A stretch of 64,000 bases of DNA. It comes from Methylicorpusculum sp. (GTDB lineage: Bacteria; Pseudomonadota; Gammaproteobacteria; Methylococcales; Methylomonadaceae). The notes below the pieces were generated by a model that was given only the letters and a program-made list of their open reading frames with translations, had not been told where the DNA came from and searched no databases. How positions within the stretch are numbered: position 1 is the stretch's first letter; each line of letters starts with the position of its first letter. Both the position numbers and the translations under genes were made by a program. The stretch covers positions 62,001-126,000 of the forward strand of contig NZ_JAUSBX010000090.1 of the NCBI RefSeq assembly GCF_030651835.1. Reading direction: 5' to 3'. This document shows positions 37,035-47,119 of this stretch, one piece after another.

Positions 37035-37697
37035 CTAATTTTGGATTTGTCCGTCGACCAGACGTATCTTGCGTCCCGCACGACTGCCTAAAGTGGGGTC
37101 GTGGGTAATTATCACTAATGTCACGCCTTGTTGATTAAGCTTTTCCAGCAATTCGATAATGTCCTTGCCTGATTGGCTGTCAAGATTTCCGGTGGGTTCA
37201 TCCGCCAGCAAAAGTTGAGGCTTCATGCTCATGGCACGGGCAATGGCAACGCGTTGCAACTGTCCTCCGGATAACTGGTCGGGCTTGTGCTCTGCCCTAT
37301 CCAGCAAATTGACGGCAGCAAGCCCTTCTTTAACCCGCACTTTTCGCTCTTTAGGCGAGATGCCTGCCAAAATCATCGGCATTTCAATATTTTGGGCAGC
37401 GGATAGACGAGGAATCAAGTGGAAAAATTGAAACACAAAACCGATATTTTCCCTCCGAACTTTGGCCTGCTCATCATCGCTTAGCAGGGTCACGTCGCGG
37501 CCATTAAAAAAGTAGCGTCCGGATGAAGGTTGATCCAGCAGTGCGATGGTATTCAACAGCGTCGACTTTCCTGAACCTGAAGGCCCCATGATGGAAAGAT
37601 ACTCACCCTGAGTAATCGTCAGATTGATAGCGCTTAAGGCATGGACGATTTGTTCACCGACCTGAAAGCGTCTGTGGATGTTTTCCAGTTGAATCAT
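37035..37697 (-). CDS. ABC transporter ATP-binding protein (MacB/LolD type)
   Basis: 220 aa with Walker A GPSGSGKST, Q-loop (FVFQFFHLIPRLSAAQNIEMPMI), signature LSGGQLQRVAIARA and Walker B LLLADEPTGNLD. These are hallmarks of the MacB/LolD/FtsE class that drive FtsX-like permeases. The start overlaps the adaptor gene by four bases. No permease follows within this window, so the partner must be encoded elsewhere or lost. Confidence 0.93.
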   Translation of the reverse strand: MIQLENIHRRFQVGEQIVHALSAINLTITQGEYLSIMGPSGSGKSTLLNTIALLDQPSSGRYFFNGRDVTLLSDDEQAKVRRENIGFVFQFFHLIPRLSAAQNIEMPMILAGISPKERKVRVKEGLAAVNLLDRAEHKPDQLSGGQLQRVAIARAMSMKPQLLLADEPTGNLDSQSGKDIIELLEKLNQQGVTLVIITHDPTLGSRAGRKIRLVDGQIQN

Positions 37698-38830
37698 GGC
37701 GCAAGACGAACTTTAACACCCGCGGCAACGCCCTCTTTACCCATCGACGTAACGACTCTGTCACCTTCCTGCAGGCCGGATGCAATTTCGGTAAAACTCC
37801 AATTACTCAGTCCCGGCACAAAAGTCCGCTCTTCGAGTACGTCATGCTGAGCAATCAGTAAAACTGTGTTATTTTCCATGATGGCCTCGGCAGGCAAGCG
37901 CAGAGCGTTCTGCTTTTCAGCCAGCACCACTTCAATATCCGCGCTGTACCCCGGCAGCCAGACCATTAAATCATCGGCATCGGTTACCTTGACTTCAACT
38001 TCAACGGTTCGGGCTTGCTTCTCTTTTTCCTGGACATAAGGCGCGATCCTTGACACTTTGCCGGTACAGCGTTTTTCCGGAAAAGCATCCAGCGAAACGC
38101 AGGCCTGCATCCCGAGTCTGATTCGTCCGGCATCCACTTCATCAATCGGAGCGGAGATATAAAGGCAGCTCAAATCGAGCAAATCAATGGCGGGTAAGGT
38201 CGGAATGCCTGGAGGAGAAGGCGTGACAAATTCACCTAATTCGGCATTGATTTCGGCAACGGTACCGTCAAACGGCGCGGTGATAAACGTGCGTTCGACA
38301 GCGGCTTGAGCAACCGTAAGCTGTGCCTTGCTGACTTCAATGGCCTGTTCGGCACCCAGGCACTGAGCCCTTTGTGCTTTGGCCTCAGTAACCGATTTAT
38401 CAAGCTGATCTTCGGAAATAAACTGATTACGCGAGCGCAGCTTGGAGTATCGTGCGGCTTCACGTTCCGCCCCCGCGGCTCGTTGACACACCTGTTCGGC
38501 ATCGGTATAGCTGGTTTTGATCTTAGCCTTGTTAAGTTCAACCTGAGCCTTGAGGTCGGCATTCCACACTTCCAGCAACAGCTGGTTTTTTTTGACCGCC
38601 TCGCCTTTTTCTACATGCAGACCAGCCACTTGCCCCCCGGTTGCCGGGGCAAGATAGGCGCGCCGACAGGCTTTGACCGTTCCCACGCGGGTATTGGATA
38701 CGGTGGCCGACACCTCTCCTGCTTTAACCGTGTAGAACTCAACTTCAATCCGTTCAGGAGCTTTGTTGAAATAATACAAAACAGCAGCCGAAGCCAACAC
38801 GCCAGCTGCTGCTAACAGTTTTTTAAGCAT
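37694..38830 (-). CDS. Periplasmic adaptor (HlyD/MacA family)
   Basis: 378 aa. N-terminal anchor (LAAAGVLASAAVLYYF), lipoyl/biotinyl half-motif (RVGTVKACRRAYLAPATGGQVAGLHVEKGEAVKKNQLLLEVW), coiled-coil hairpin (~95-165), then lipoyl second half (TFITAPFDGTVAEINAELGEFV) and beta-barrel domains. It links an inner-membrane exporter to the outer membrane. The ATG shares one base with the icd stop codon, so isocitrate dehydrogenase and this exporter are co-transcribed. Confidence 0.92.
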   Translation of the reverse strand: MLKKLLAAAGVLASAAVLYYFNKAPERIEVEFYTVKAGEVSATVSNTRVGTVKACRRAYLAPATGGQVAGLHVEKGEAVKKNQLLLEVWNADLKAQVELNKAKIKTSYTDAEQVCQRAAGAEREAARYSKLRSRNQFISEDQLDKSVTEAKAQRAQCLGAEQAIEVSKAQLTVAQAAVERTFITAPFDGTVAEINAELGEFVTPSPPGIPTLPAIDLLDLSCLYISAPIDEVDAGRIRLGMQACVSLDAFPEKRCTGKVSRIAPYVQEKEKQARTVEVEVKVTDADDLMVWLPGYSADIEVVLAEKQNALRLPAEAIMENNTVLLIAQHDVLEERTFVPGLSNWSFTEIASGLQEGDRVVTSMGKEGVAAGVKVRLAP

Positions 38831-40056
38831 TACCCTAAACGGTTTTCCAGATTGACCCTGAGCACTTCAAGAAAATCTTCTGTCGTCAGATAATGGGTGT
38901 CATTCAGATCATCCCCATAAATGCACAATGCCAAATCCTTGGTCATCTGCCCTGCCTCGACAGTATCGACACAGACCTTTTCCAGGGTTTCACAAAAATG
39001 GGATAAAGCCTCGTTATTGTCCAGCTTCGCTCTAAAAGCTAACCCGCGTGTCCAGGCAAAAATTGAAGCAATAGGATTGGTAGAGGTTTTTTTACCTTGC
39101 TGATGCATGCGATAGTGCCGGGTCACGGTGCCGTGGGCTGCTTCCGCTTCCATGGTTTTTCCATCCGGAGTCACCAGCGTCGAGGTCATCAAGCCCAACG
39201 AACCAAAGCCCTGAGCCACGGTATCGGACTGCACGTCGCCATCGTAGTTTTTACAGGCCCAAACAAAGGCGCCGTTCCATTTCAGAGCGGAAGCAACCAT
39301 GTCGTCGATCAACTTATGTTCATAGACAATACCCTTGGCTTCATAGCGCTCACGATATTCGGCTTGATAAATGGCTTCGAAAATATCTTTGAAACGGCCG
39401 TCATATTTTTTGAGAATGGTATTTTTAGTGGACAAATAAAGCGGCCATTCTCTGTCCAGGGCAACGTTAAAACAGCTGCGTGCAAAACCGGCAATCGATT
39501 CGTCGGTGTTGTACATCGCCATGGCCACGCCATCGCCTTCAAAATGATAGACCTCAAAGCTTTGTTCTTCACTGCCATCATCCGGAGTAAAGGTAATCTG
39601 CAACTTGCCTTTACCTTTTGTAACAAAATCAGTGGCGCGGTATTGATCACCAAAGGCATGACGGCCGATACAAATCGGTTTTGTCCAATTAGGCACCAGA
39701 CGGGGAACATTTTCGCAAATGATGGGCTCGCGAAACACGGTACCATCCAGAATATTCCGGATGGTACCGTTTGGCGATTTCCACATTTTTTTCAGATTGA
39801 ACTCTTCAACCCGTGCTTCATCCGGCGTTATTGTCGCGCATTTGATTCCGACACCGTATTTTTGGATCGCATGTGCTGCGTCAATTGTGACTTGATCCTC
39901 GGTTTCATCACGATGCTCAATACCTAAATCGTAATACTCGATAGGCACATCCACATAAGGCAGAATTAACTTCTGTTTAATGAAATGCCAGATAATCCGG
40001 GTCATTTCATCACCATCCATTTCGACAACGGGCGAATTGACAACGATTTTTTTCAT
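38830..40056 (-). CDS. icd: NADP-dependent isocitrate dehydrogenase (eukaryote-like homodimeric type)
   Basis: About 408 aa. The N-terminus [25 protein letters not shown] and the [20 protein letters not shown] stretch are those of the type II (mitochondrial/cytosolic-like) NADP-IDH, not the E. coli Icd type. It converts isocitrate to 2-oxoglutarate with NADPH. I start at the ATG at 40056, with GGAG seven bases upstream; the TTG four codons before overlaps the ribosome site. The stop overlaps the adaptor gene by one base. Confidence 0.95.
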   Translation of the reverse strand: MKKIVVNSPVVEMDGDEMTRIIWHFIKQKLILPYVDVPIEYYDLGIEHRDETEDQVTIDAAHAIQKYGVGIKCATITPDEARVEEFNLKKMWKSPNGTIRNILDGTVFREPIICENVPRLVPNWTKPICIGRHAFGDQYRATDFVTKGKGKLQITFTPDDGSEEQSFEVYHFEGDGVAMAMYNTDESIAGFARSCFNVALDREWPLYLSTKNTILKKYDGRFKDIFEAIYQAEYRERYEAKGIVYEHKLIDDMVASALKWNGAFVWACKNYDGDVQSDTVAQGFGSLGLMTSTLVTPDGKTMEAEAAHGTVTRHYRMHQQGKKTSTNPIASIFAWTRGLAFRAKLDNNEALSHFCETLEKVCVDTVEAGQMTKDLALCIYGDDLNDTHYLTTEDFLEVLRVNLENRLG

Positions 40057-40181
40057 GATGGACTCCAAGGGTATTGAGGGTGAGTGTATTCCGAAAATCA
40101 GGCGTGGCGGAGCCAGGGTAAAGAGTCACTTTTTATAGCAAACTGTTGCCGGGAAAGGGCAGCCTTTCCCGGTAAAAGTGT

Positions 40182-40982
40182 CTATAAAGAAAACAACTCG
40201 CGCATTTTCCGGCCGGGACTGTCGGCGCGCATAAACGCTTCACCAACCAGAAAAGTGTATATCCCGTTATCCAGCATTAATTTGACATCGTCAGGTGTAT
40301 GAATACCGCTTTCAGTAATGATCAAACGGTCATCGGGCACCTGCGCTTTTAAATCCAGGGTCGTCTGCAAACGGGTCTCGAAGGTCCGCAGGTTACGATT
40401 ATTGATACCGATCAAAGGCGTGTCCAGCGTTAAGGCGCGGGTCATTTCATCGGCATCATGCACTTCAACCAGCACATCCATGCCCAGTTCGCTCGCGGTG
40501 TCCGCCAGCGCATGCAGGGCGGGGTCATCCAATGCCGCAACGATCAGCAAGATACAGTCTGCCCCCAAGGCTCGAGCTTCAAACACCTGATAAGCATCGA
40601 TCATAAAGTCTTTACGCAACACCGGCAGCGGACAGCGCTCTCTGACCATTTGCAAATACACTTCCGAACCTTGAAAGTATTCCTTATCGGTTAAAACAGA
40701 GAGGCAGGTAGCGCCATTCATCGCATAATCCTGACCGATCAAAATCGGCTGAAAATCTTCGCGAATGACGCCTTGACTGGGCGAGGCTTTTTTTATTTCG
40801 GCAATAATGGCTGGTTTTCGGGTAGCCGCCTGATACTGTAAAGCCTTATAAAAACCTCTCGGCTTTTCAACACCGCTGGCCAGGTCCTTGAGCATCTCTA
40901 TCGAGGCGCTCAGTTTGCGTTTTGCCACTTCTTCAACTTTGGTGTCGAGAATTTTTTTCAGAATATCCGGAGTATCGCTCAT
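40182..40982 (-). CDS. trpC: Indole-3-glycerol-phosphate synthase
   Basis: A monofunctional TrpC of 266 aa, (beta/alpha)8 barrel: [93 protein letters not shown] and [14 protein letters not shown]. It turns CdRP into indole-3-glycerol phosphate. No TrpF fusion. It overlaps trpD by four bases. Confidence 0.97.
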   Translation of the reverse strand: MSDTPDILKKILDTKVEEVAKRKLSASIEMLKDLASGVEKPRGFYKALQYQAATRKPAIIAEIKKASPSQGVIREDFQPILIGQDYAMNGATCLSVLTDKEYFQGSEVYLQMVRERCPLPVLRKDFMIDAYQVFEARALGADCILLIVAALDDPALHALADTASELGMDVLVEVHDADEMTRALTLDTPLIGINNRNLRTFETRLQTTLDLKAQVPDDRLIITESGIHTPDDVKLMLDNGIYTFLVGEAFMRADSPGRKMRELFSL

Positions 40983-42010
40983 GATGACTTGTTAGTTATG
41001 TTATTGGAAAATTCAACCAGGGCATCCAACTTGGCTTTTGCTGCGCCACTGGCAATGACCTGCAAGGCTTTTTGCACGCCGAACTGTAAATTATCACTCA
41101 GATTGGCGGCATAAATGGCGGCTCCGGCATTTAATGCAACAATATCCCGGGCTGCACCCGGCTGATTATCCAGGACTTGTTTCATCATTTTTAAACTGGA
41201 TGCCGCATTATCAACGATCAAATCACTGAGCTGACCGCGCTTTAAACCAAACTGAACGGGGGTGATCGAATAGCAGTTGATATTGCCGTTTTTAAGTTCC
41301 GCCACATGAGTGGAACAGGCAATACTGATTTCATCCAAGCCATCTTCGGCATTGACCACCAGCACATGACGGCTACCCAATTTTTTTAACACTTCCGCCA
41401 TGGGTCGAAGCCATTCCTTACCAAATACACCGATCAGCTGATTGGGGGCAGATGCGGGGTTGGATAAGGGACCCAGCAAGTTGAATAAAGTTCTGACCCC
41501 CATTTCCCTGCGGGGTCCGATGGTATGCTTCATGGCGCCATGATGTTTGGGGGCAAATAAAAAGCCGATTCCTATTGTATTGATGCACTGACTGACTTGT
41601 TCGGTGCCAAGATCAAGATTTACGCCTGCCGCCTCCAAAACATCCGCACTTCCGGAGCTGCTGGAAACCGAGCGGTTACCGTGTTTGGCAACCTGAGCAC
41701 CTGCCGCCGCTGCTACAAATGCGGCTGTGGTTGATATATTAAAGGTATGAGCCCCATCGCCACCTGTTCCACAGGTATCGATCACATGCTCGCCGGTCAC
41801 GCTGACATGATCGGCCAAATCTCGCATGACCTGGGCTGCGGCCGCAATTTCTTCCACCGTTTCACCTTTGCAGCGTAGCGCAACCAAAATGGCGGCAATT
41901 TGTGCATCAGATGCCTGACCGGTCATGATTAAATGCATCATGTCGCGCATTTGCTCTCCGGATAATGAACGTTTTTCCAGGAGTGTCTGCAGTGCTTGTT
42001 TGATTTCCAT
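40979..42010 (-). CDS. trpD: Anthranilate phosphoribosyltransferase
   Basis: 343 aa with the PRPP-binding [17 protein letters not shown] motif, the anthranilate-site [19 protein letters not shown] and [17 protein letters not shown]. It joins anthranilate to PRPP in tryptophan synthesis. In many gammaproteobacteria the order is trpE-trpG-trpD-trpC on one strand; here trpDC is on the minus strand and trpEG is 5 kb away on the plus strand. Confidence 0.97.
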   Translation of the reverse strand: MEIKQALQTLLEKRSLSGEQMRDMMHLIMTGQASDAQIAAILVALRCKGETVEEIAAAAQVMRDLADHVSVTGEHVIDTCGTGGDGAHTFNISTTAAFVAAAAGAQVAKHGNRSVSSSSGSADVLEAAGVNLDLGTEQVSQCINTIGIGFLFAPKHHGAMKHTIGPRREMGVRTLFNLLGPLSNPASAPNQLIGVFGKEWLRPMAEVLKKLGSRHVLVVNAEDGLDEISIACSTHVAELKNGNINCYSITPVQFGLKRGQLSDLIVDNAASSLKMMKQVLDNQPGAARDIVALNAGAAIYAANLSDNLQFGVQKALQVIASGAAKAKLDALVEFSNNITNKSS

Positions 42011-42615
42011 GGTGTAATTGAGTAATAAAATACTGAGTGTTTAGTTATTGGTTAAGCAAGGAATTAACAAATATCGTCCATAAGAGGATGTTCGTAGATT
42101 TACGCGGGGATTGAATGCTTATTGAAGTATGATCTTTGTCCCAAGTAGAATGCATGCCTGCATCCTGCCACAAAAACGATCGATTGACCATCCTTGCCCG
42201 TTGAACTTTTTAATGATCTCGAACAAGTCCGTAATCTTTTTTTACCCTGTCAGCTTACCGCTTAACAAAGCGGTTTAACTCCCATACGGCAATTACCTAA
42301 ATCCCTGCAGGTAACATTTCGCGAACTATCTGCTGTTTTTAGAATTATCCTTGATATTGCAAGTGTTTCGGAAGATCGCAGCAATTCTCAATTTGAAGGG
42401 AAAAAAGGGCTGGGAGAAGCTTTTTGAGGATGTCGGCAGCAGGGATGCTGCTGTCAAGCCCCCATGGAAGGGTTTACGGCGTTCCTCAAAAGGCTTTTCC
42501 CAGCCAAAAATGACGCCGAAACGATCAAACTGAGAATTGCTGGGAAGATGGATAAAAAAAGACTGATGAGTTGCAGACGTTATAAAATTGGATCTCCGCA
42601 AGTACAGGTGCCGTT
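42011..42615. other. Non-coding gap holding MITE copy 3
   Basis: About 600 bases between divergent trpDC and the thioredoxin-CcdA gene. It holds the third MITE-like element (42379-42542). The first 300 bases show no gene or clear promoter boxes. Short frames across the element (42351, 42326) only reflect the repeat. Confidence 0.5.
42370..42551 (+). repeat. MITE-like element, copy 3, with 9-bp target duplication
   Basis: Element 42379-42542 (164 bp), the best-preserved copy: perfect 12-bp terminal repeats CAGCAATTCTCA and TGAGAATTGCTG, and inner arms GGCTGGGAGAAGCTTTTTGAGG-like (left) against a CCTCAAAAGGCTTTTCCCAGCC-like right arm. Flanks GGAAGATCG (42370-42378) and GGAAGATGG (42543-42551) match at eight of nine bases. 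It ends 73 bases before the start of the next gene. Confidence 0.88.
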
Positions 42616-43845
42616 ATGAAATTTCCAGTGTTTTTAGTGATGGTTTTAGGGGCTTGGCTCAACGTCGGCTATAGCGCTGAAAAATCCTCAGAATCCGTTA
42701 TTGAACTTAATTTTTTCTGGTCTCATCGATGTTCTCACTGCCTTGAGGCGAAACCGTTTATCGAGGAACTGGACGCGCGATATGACTGGCTAAGCGTAAA
42801 AAGCTACGATTTGATGAATAATCAGGAAAATGTGCAGCGTTATATCACGATGGCTAAAGCTCTCAATGATCCGGCCAACGCGATACCCGGGTTTATTTTT
42901 TGTGACCGTATCCGGGTGGGTTTTGACAGTCCGGCCCGAATGGGTAAAGAACTGGAACGCGAGCTGATCGAATGCCATGAGTCCAACGCGGGCCAGGCAG
43001 CATCCACACAATTGGCTTTGCCTTTGCTGGGCACGATTGATTATCAGGCTTATTCACTGCCGTTCATGACGGTGTTTATTGCGGCGCTGGACGCCTTCAA
43101 CCCTTGCGCCTTTTTTGTCTTATTGTTCCTGCTAAGTCTTATCGCGCATGGCCACAGCAGGCAGCGAATTGCAATCATAGGCGGAATATTCGTGGTATTT
43201 TCCGGCGGCATGTATTTTATATTCATGGCCGCCTGGCTCAACCTTTTTTTAATGACGCAACAACTGGAACTAATTACCGCGCTGGCCGGCATTATCGCGG
43301 TTTTAATTGCAGGGATTAATATCAAGGATTATTTTTTCTTCAAACAAGGGCTATCCTTGAGCATTCCCGAATCGGCCAAGCCCATGCTTTTTCAACGTAT
43401 GCGCTCAATCCTGCAGGCCGGAAACTGGCCCGCCATGGTCGGGGCGACGGTGGTATTGGCCATAGCAGCAAACAGCTACGAACTTTTATGCACAGCGGGC
43501 CTGCCCATGATTTACACCCGCATTTTGACCTTACACGCCTTATCGACCCCCTCTTATTATGCTTATCTGGCACTTTATAATATGGTTTACGTCATACCGC
43601 TACTCGTCATCGTGGTGATCTATACCCTGACCTTGGGCAGTAGAAAATTGACAGAGCAACAAGGGCGCCTGTTGAAATTATTATCCGGCTTAATGATGTT
43701 GAACCTGGGCATAATGTTGTTAGTTGCCCCGGAATGGCTGAATAATATGCTGGCGTCATTGACCGTGCTGGGATCGGCACTATTAATAACCTGTTTGGCT
43801 TATCTACTCGAAAGGATGAAAACAGGAAAATTGAATACGGACTGA
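42616..43845 (+). CDS. Secreted thioredoxin-like domain fused to CcdA/DsbD-like membrane domain
   Basis: 409 aa. Signal peptide (to ~residue 20), a thioredoxin-like domain with the redox pair C39-SH-C42, then about eight helices of a DsbD/CcdA transmembrane domain with its paired cysteines C164 (FNPCAFFVLL) and C292 (YELLCTAGLP). Electrons would flow from cytosolic thioredoxin through C164/C292 to the periplasmic CSHC pair. Domain order is reversed relative to E. coli DsbD's C-terminal thioredoxin domain. Substrate unknown: protein thiols, cytochrome maturation or metal enzymes are possible. Confidence 0.88.
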   Translation: MKFPVFLVMVLGAWLNVGYSAEKSSESVIELNFFWSHRCSHCLEAKPFIEELDARYDWLSVKSYDLMNNQENVQRYITMAKALNDPANAIPGFIFCDRIRVGFDSPARMGKELERELIECHESNAGQAASTQLALPLLGTIDYQAYSLPFMTVFIAALDAFNPCAFFVLLFLLSLIAHGHSRQRIAIIGGIFVVFSGGMYFIFMAAWLNLFLMTQQLELITALAGIIAVLIAGINIKDYFFFKQGLSLSIPESAKPMLFQRMRSILQAGNWPAMVGATVVLAIAANSYELLCTAGLPMIYTRILTLHALSTPSYYAYLALYNMVYVIPLLVIVVIYTLTLGSRKLTEQQGRLLKLLSGLMMLNLGIMLLVAPEWLNNMLASLTVLGSALLITCLAYLLERMKTGKLNTD

Positions 43846-43892
43846 TTTTGGTTTCGTATTCTGATAAAAATTTATAAACTCTGAGTATACCT

Positions 43893-44555
43893 ATGCGACT
43901 TTTGTTAGTAGAAGATGATGAAATTTTAGGCGATGGCATCAAGGCCGGCCTGACTATGGAAGGCTATGCAGTGGATTGGGTCATGGATGGCAATCTCGCT
44001 AATGAGGCGTTGAAAACGAATTCTTATGAACTGGTGGTATTGGATCTTAACCTGCCGGGAATGGAAGGAATGGATGTGTTAAAAGAATTGCGCAAACGCA
44101 AGGATGAAACGCCTGTTCTGGTTTTGACAGCGAAAGATACGGTGGATGACCGCATTCAAGGACTGGATAGCGGCGCTGATGATTTTGTGGCCAAACCCTT
44201 TGAATTATCGGAAGTCTGCGCACGACTCAGGGCGCTGGCAAGAAGACAGTCAGGACGCAGCGTCCCGCAAATCGAACATCAGGGCGTGGTGCTGGACCCG
44301 GCTTCGCATGTCGTAACTGTCAAAAACAAACGTATTGATTTGTCCCAAAAAGAATTTGGCATTTTGAATTTTCTAATGAGCAATATCGGCCGGGTGATTT
44401 CTCGCGCGCGAATTGAAGAAGCCCTTTATTCCTGGGGATCTGAAATTGAAAGCAATTCGGTAGAAGTCCATATCCATCACTTACGAAAAAAACTGGGCGC
44501 CAAATTCATCCGGACAGTTCGCGGCGTAGGTTACATCATTGATGAAGCTGAATGA
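43893..44555 (+). CDS. OmpR/PhoB-family response regulator
   Basis: 220 aa. Receiver domain with phospho-acceptor D51 (LVVLDLNLPGMEGMDVL), conserved LTAKDTVDDRIQGLDSGADDFVAKPF, then a winged-helix DNA-binding domain (LSQKEFGILNFLMSNIGRVISRARIEEALYSW, VEVHIHHLRKKLG, IRTVRGVGYII). This is the QseB/PmrA type. It overlaps the following sensor kinase by four bases. Confidence 0.95.
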   Translation: MRLLLVEDDEILGDGIKAGLTMEGYAVDWVMDGNLANEALKTNSYELVVLDLNLPGMEGMDVLKELRKRKDETPVLVLTAKDTVDDRIQGLDSGADDFVAKPFELSEVCARLRALARRQSGRSVPQIEHQGVVLDPASHVVTVKNKRIDLSQKEFGILNFLMSNIGRVISRARIEEALYSWGSEIESNSVEVHIHHLRKKLGAKFIRTVRGVGYIIDEAE

Positions 44556-45988
44556 AATATTCGCTACGGAATATTTTACTGTTTACACTGCTCTCGGCAT
44601 CCGCGCTGATCTGGGGTGTTACGGCCTATGTCAGTTACCGGCTCACCCGGGACGAAGTCGTTAAGCTTTTCGACGCGGAATTAGCTCAATCGGCCCATGC
44701 TCTTTATTCTTTCGTCGGCCACTTGCTGTACGAAGGTTCTTTAAATGAACTGTGGGATTTGGACAGTCCCGAGAAAATTTTGACCCACAGTACTTTTAAT
44801 TCCAAATACACGCAAAAAATTGCTTTTCAGCTGATTTCCAAGACGGAAGGATTGATCTTGCGCTCGCGAACCGCGCCGGTCAAACCCATGACGGATTCGC
44901 TCAACGGCTTTACCAAAATGGAAATTGACGGCTATTTATGGCATGTCTTCAGTATTTCGGATGATAAGGATGAATACATCATCCATGTGGGCCAACGGGA
45001 CGATGTGCGCCGCGAGTTAAAAGATGAAATAGTCAGCCATCTGATCAAACCGTTGTTATTCAGCTTACCTTTTCTGGGCGTTGTCATCGGCCTGATCGTC
45101 AGGCGTGCGTTAAAACCGGTCAATCGTCTGACCCAGCAACTTGCCAGGCGTGAGGCGAATTATCTGAAACCTTTGTCAACGCGGCACTTACCGACTGAAA
45201 TTGTCCCTGTCGTTGAAGAGATCAATACACTTTTTCTGCAATTGGAAAAAGCGTTTGAAAACGAACGGCGCTTTACTGCGGATGCCTCACATGAATTAAA
45301 AACACCGCTGGCGGGACTGCTGACCCAAGCGCAGGTAGCCATGAAAACGTCTGATGAAGGCATGCGGCAGCAAGCATTGGGACGCATTGAACAAGCCGTC
45401 AAAAGAATGACCAACATGGTGCAGCAACTATTGACGTTTTCCCGGATAGAGTCAGACCCTACTTACCTGAACAAACAATATGTTGAATTAAGCCGCGAAG
45501 TGATACAAATTATTGCCGAACTGGAGCCTGAAGCACATAAAAAGCAAATCAGCATGAGTTTTGAGCACAACAGCGTGGCTTACGTGAAAGTCAATGTTCC
45601 GTTGATCGGCATTCTGATCCGAAACATCCTGGACAACGCCGTTAAATATACGCCAAGAGGCGGCAAGATTGTGATCAGTCTGACGCAAAGAAAAGCGCTG
45701 GAATTATGTGTTGAAGACTCGGGGCCCGGCATAGCCATTGAGCAATATGACGATGCCTATAAACGATTTTACCGGTGCATAGAAACCGCAAACAAGGTTC
45801 AGGGCACGGGTTTGGGTCTATCGATGGTTCAACGTATCTCTTTGTTGCACGATGCCGAGTTACACATGGATAAATCAAGGTTTGGCGGTTTGAAATTGGC
45901 CGTGCTGTTTCCTTTATTGCCGGAAGCCAATCCTGTCAAAAACATCAAGAACGTTAAAAAACAGCTTTTTGGTAATGTTATTGACTGA
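44552..45988 (+). CDS. Sensor histidine kinase (QseC/PmrB-like)
   Basis: 478 aa. TM1 (~9-28), periplasmic domain of the 2CSK_N type (RLTRDEVVKLFDAELAQSAHALYSFVGHLL), TM2 (~167-184), HAMP, HisKA with H247 (ADASHELKTPLAGL), and HATPase with N-box NILDNAVKYTP, CVEDSGPGI and GTGLGLSMVQRI. It pairs with the upstream regulator. The signal is unknown; such QseBC/PmrAB-like systems sense metals, cationic molecules or envelope cues. Confidence 0.94.
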   Translation: MKYSLRNILLFTLLSASALIWGVTAYVSYRLTRDEVVKLFDAELAQSAHALYSFVGHLLYEGSLNELWDLDSPEKILTHSTFNSKYTQKIAFQLISKTEGLILRSRTAPVKPMTDSLNGFTKMEIDGYLWHVFSISDDKDEYIIHVGQRDDVRRELKDEIVSHLIKPLLFSLPFLGVVIGLIVRRALKPVNRLTQQLARREANYLKPLSTRHLPTEIVPVVEEINTLFLQLEKAFENERRFTADASHELKTPLAGLLTQAQVAMKTSDEGMRQQALGRIEQAVKRMTNMVQQLLTFSRIESDPTYLNKQYVELSREVIQIIAELEPEAHKKQISMSFEHNSVAYVKVNVPLIGILIRNILDNAVKYTPRGGKIVISLTQRKALELCVEDSGPGIAIEQYDDAYKRFYRCIETANKVQGTGLGLSMVQRISLLHDAELHMDKSRFGGLKLAVLFPLLPEANPVKNIKNVKKQLFGNVID

Positions 45989-46019
45989 TTAAACTTTCAA
46001 GAAAAGCGGGCCTGCCTAT

Positions 46020-46895
46020 TTATTCTACCGGAAAGATGCTGTCCGGCTCTGCGATTACCGGATTTATCAGCGTACCTATTTTCTCAATGCTGACACGCAC
46101 CGTTTGCCCGGGCTTCATATAGCCTCGCGGTTTCATTTTTACACCGACTCCGGCTGGCGTGCCTGTTGTAATGACATCGCCGGGTTCCAGCATCATGGCC
46201 TGGGTTAAGTAAGCGATCATCTCAAAACAGTTGAAAATCATATGCCGCGTATTGGATGACTGACGCTTTTCATCATCCAGCCAGGTTTCCAGAGCCAATT
46301 GATGCGGATCGCCTATTTCATCGGACGTAACCAGCCAAGGTCCCAATGGCCCATGGGTATCAAACGACTTTCCCAACGTCCAGGTGGCGGAACGAAACTG
46401 CCAGTCGCGCACCGACACATCATTTGCAATCGTATAGCCTGCGATCACTTCATGGGCCTTATCAACGGCTACGTGACGGCACCGTTTGCCAATGACAAAA
46501 GCCAGCTCCCCTTCATAATCCAGTTTTTCGGACACTTTGGGCCGGTGAATCGCAGCACCCTGTCCTATGACACAGGAACTTTGCTTGGTAAAAAATGTAG
46601 GGTATTCGGGTTTTTCCAGTTCAGTCTCATCAATATGATCTGCGTAATTAAGACCCACACCCAGAAACTTGCGGGGCCGTGGCACCGGCGCTTGCAAGAT
46701 TACGTCCGCTAAGGCGATGCGCTGCGTGTTTTTCGCTACCAATTGCTGCATGGCATCGATAGAGGAAGCCCCCCCCTCAAGAAATCCAATCATGTCTTCA
46801 GGTATGGTCTTTACACCCAAACTATCCACAATCCAATCGCCCACAACCGCCCCGACCCGGGTCTTGCCCTTAAAAGTAAATGTTGCCAGTTTCAT
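46020..46895 (-). CDS. Fumarylacetoacetate hydrolase family protein
   Basis: 291 aa FAH-fold enzyme: FLGVGLNYADHIDET, then metal-binding acidic residues in LDYEGELAFVIGKRC and ANDVSVRDWQ, and KSFDTHGPLGPWLVT, ITTGTPAGVGVKMKP. Members act as acylpyruvase, oxaloacetate decarboxylase or hydratase in catechol pathways; no pathway neighbours help choose. It is convergent with the sensor kinase gene and divergent from trpE. Confidence 0.93.
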   Translation of the reverse strand: MKLATFTFKGKTRVGAVVGDWIVDSLGVKTIPEDMIGFLEGGASSIDAMQQLVAKNTQRIALADVILQAPVPRPRKFLGVGLNYADHIDETELEKPEYPTFFTKQSSCVIGQGAAIHRPKVSEKLDYEGELAFVIGKRCRHVAVDKAHEVIAGYTIANDVSVRDWQFRSATWTLGKSFDTHGPLGPWLVTSDEIGDPHQLALETWLDDEKRQSSNTRHMIFNCFEMIAYLTQAMMLEPGDVITTGTPAGVGVKMKPRGYMKPGQTVRVSIEKIGTLINPVIAEPDSIFPVE

Positions 46896-47119
46896 TGCTT
46901 TTAAATACCCGGATGATTTTGTTGATTGGCATTGTATAACGAAGAGCGAAAGACCAAAAAAAAGTTATAATGCTGAAACTAAAAGCAAGTGACCCGTAAG
47001 TACAAGGGAAATTGACCTCGCGTTATGCTGAAAGCCGGCCGGACCGGTTAAATTTTATTCGTACGGACAAGAAACGTCACTGTTACAACAAGACTGAACA
47101 TAAACCAACGATATCTGCA

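Noticed and set aside
47012-47119. TTG-initiated extension of trpE
   Set aside because: The added 36 residues are unlike TrpE, and the ATG at 47120 gives the normal N-terminus.
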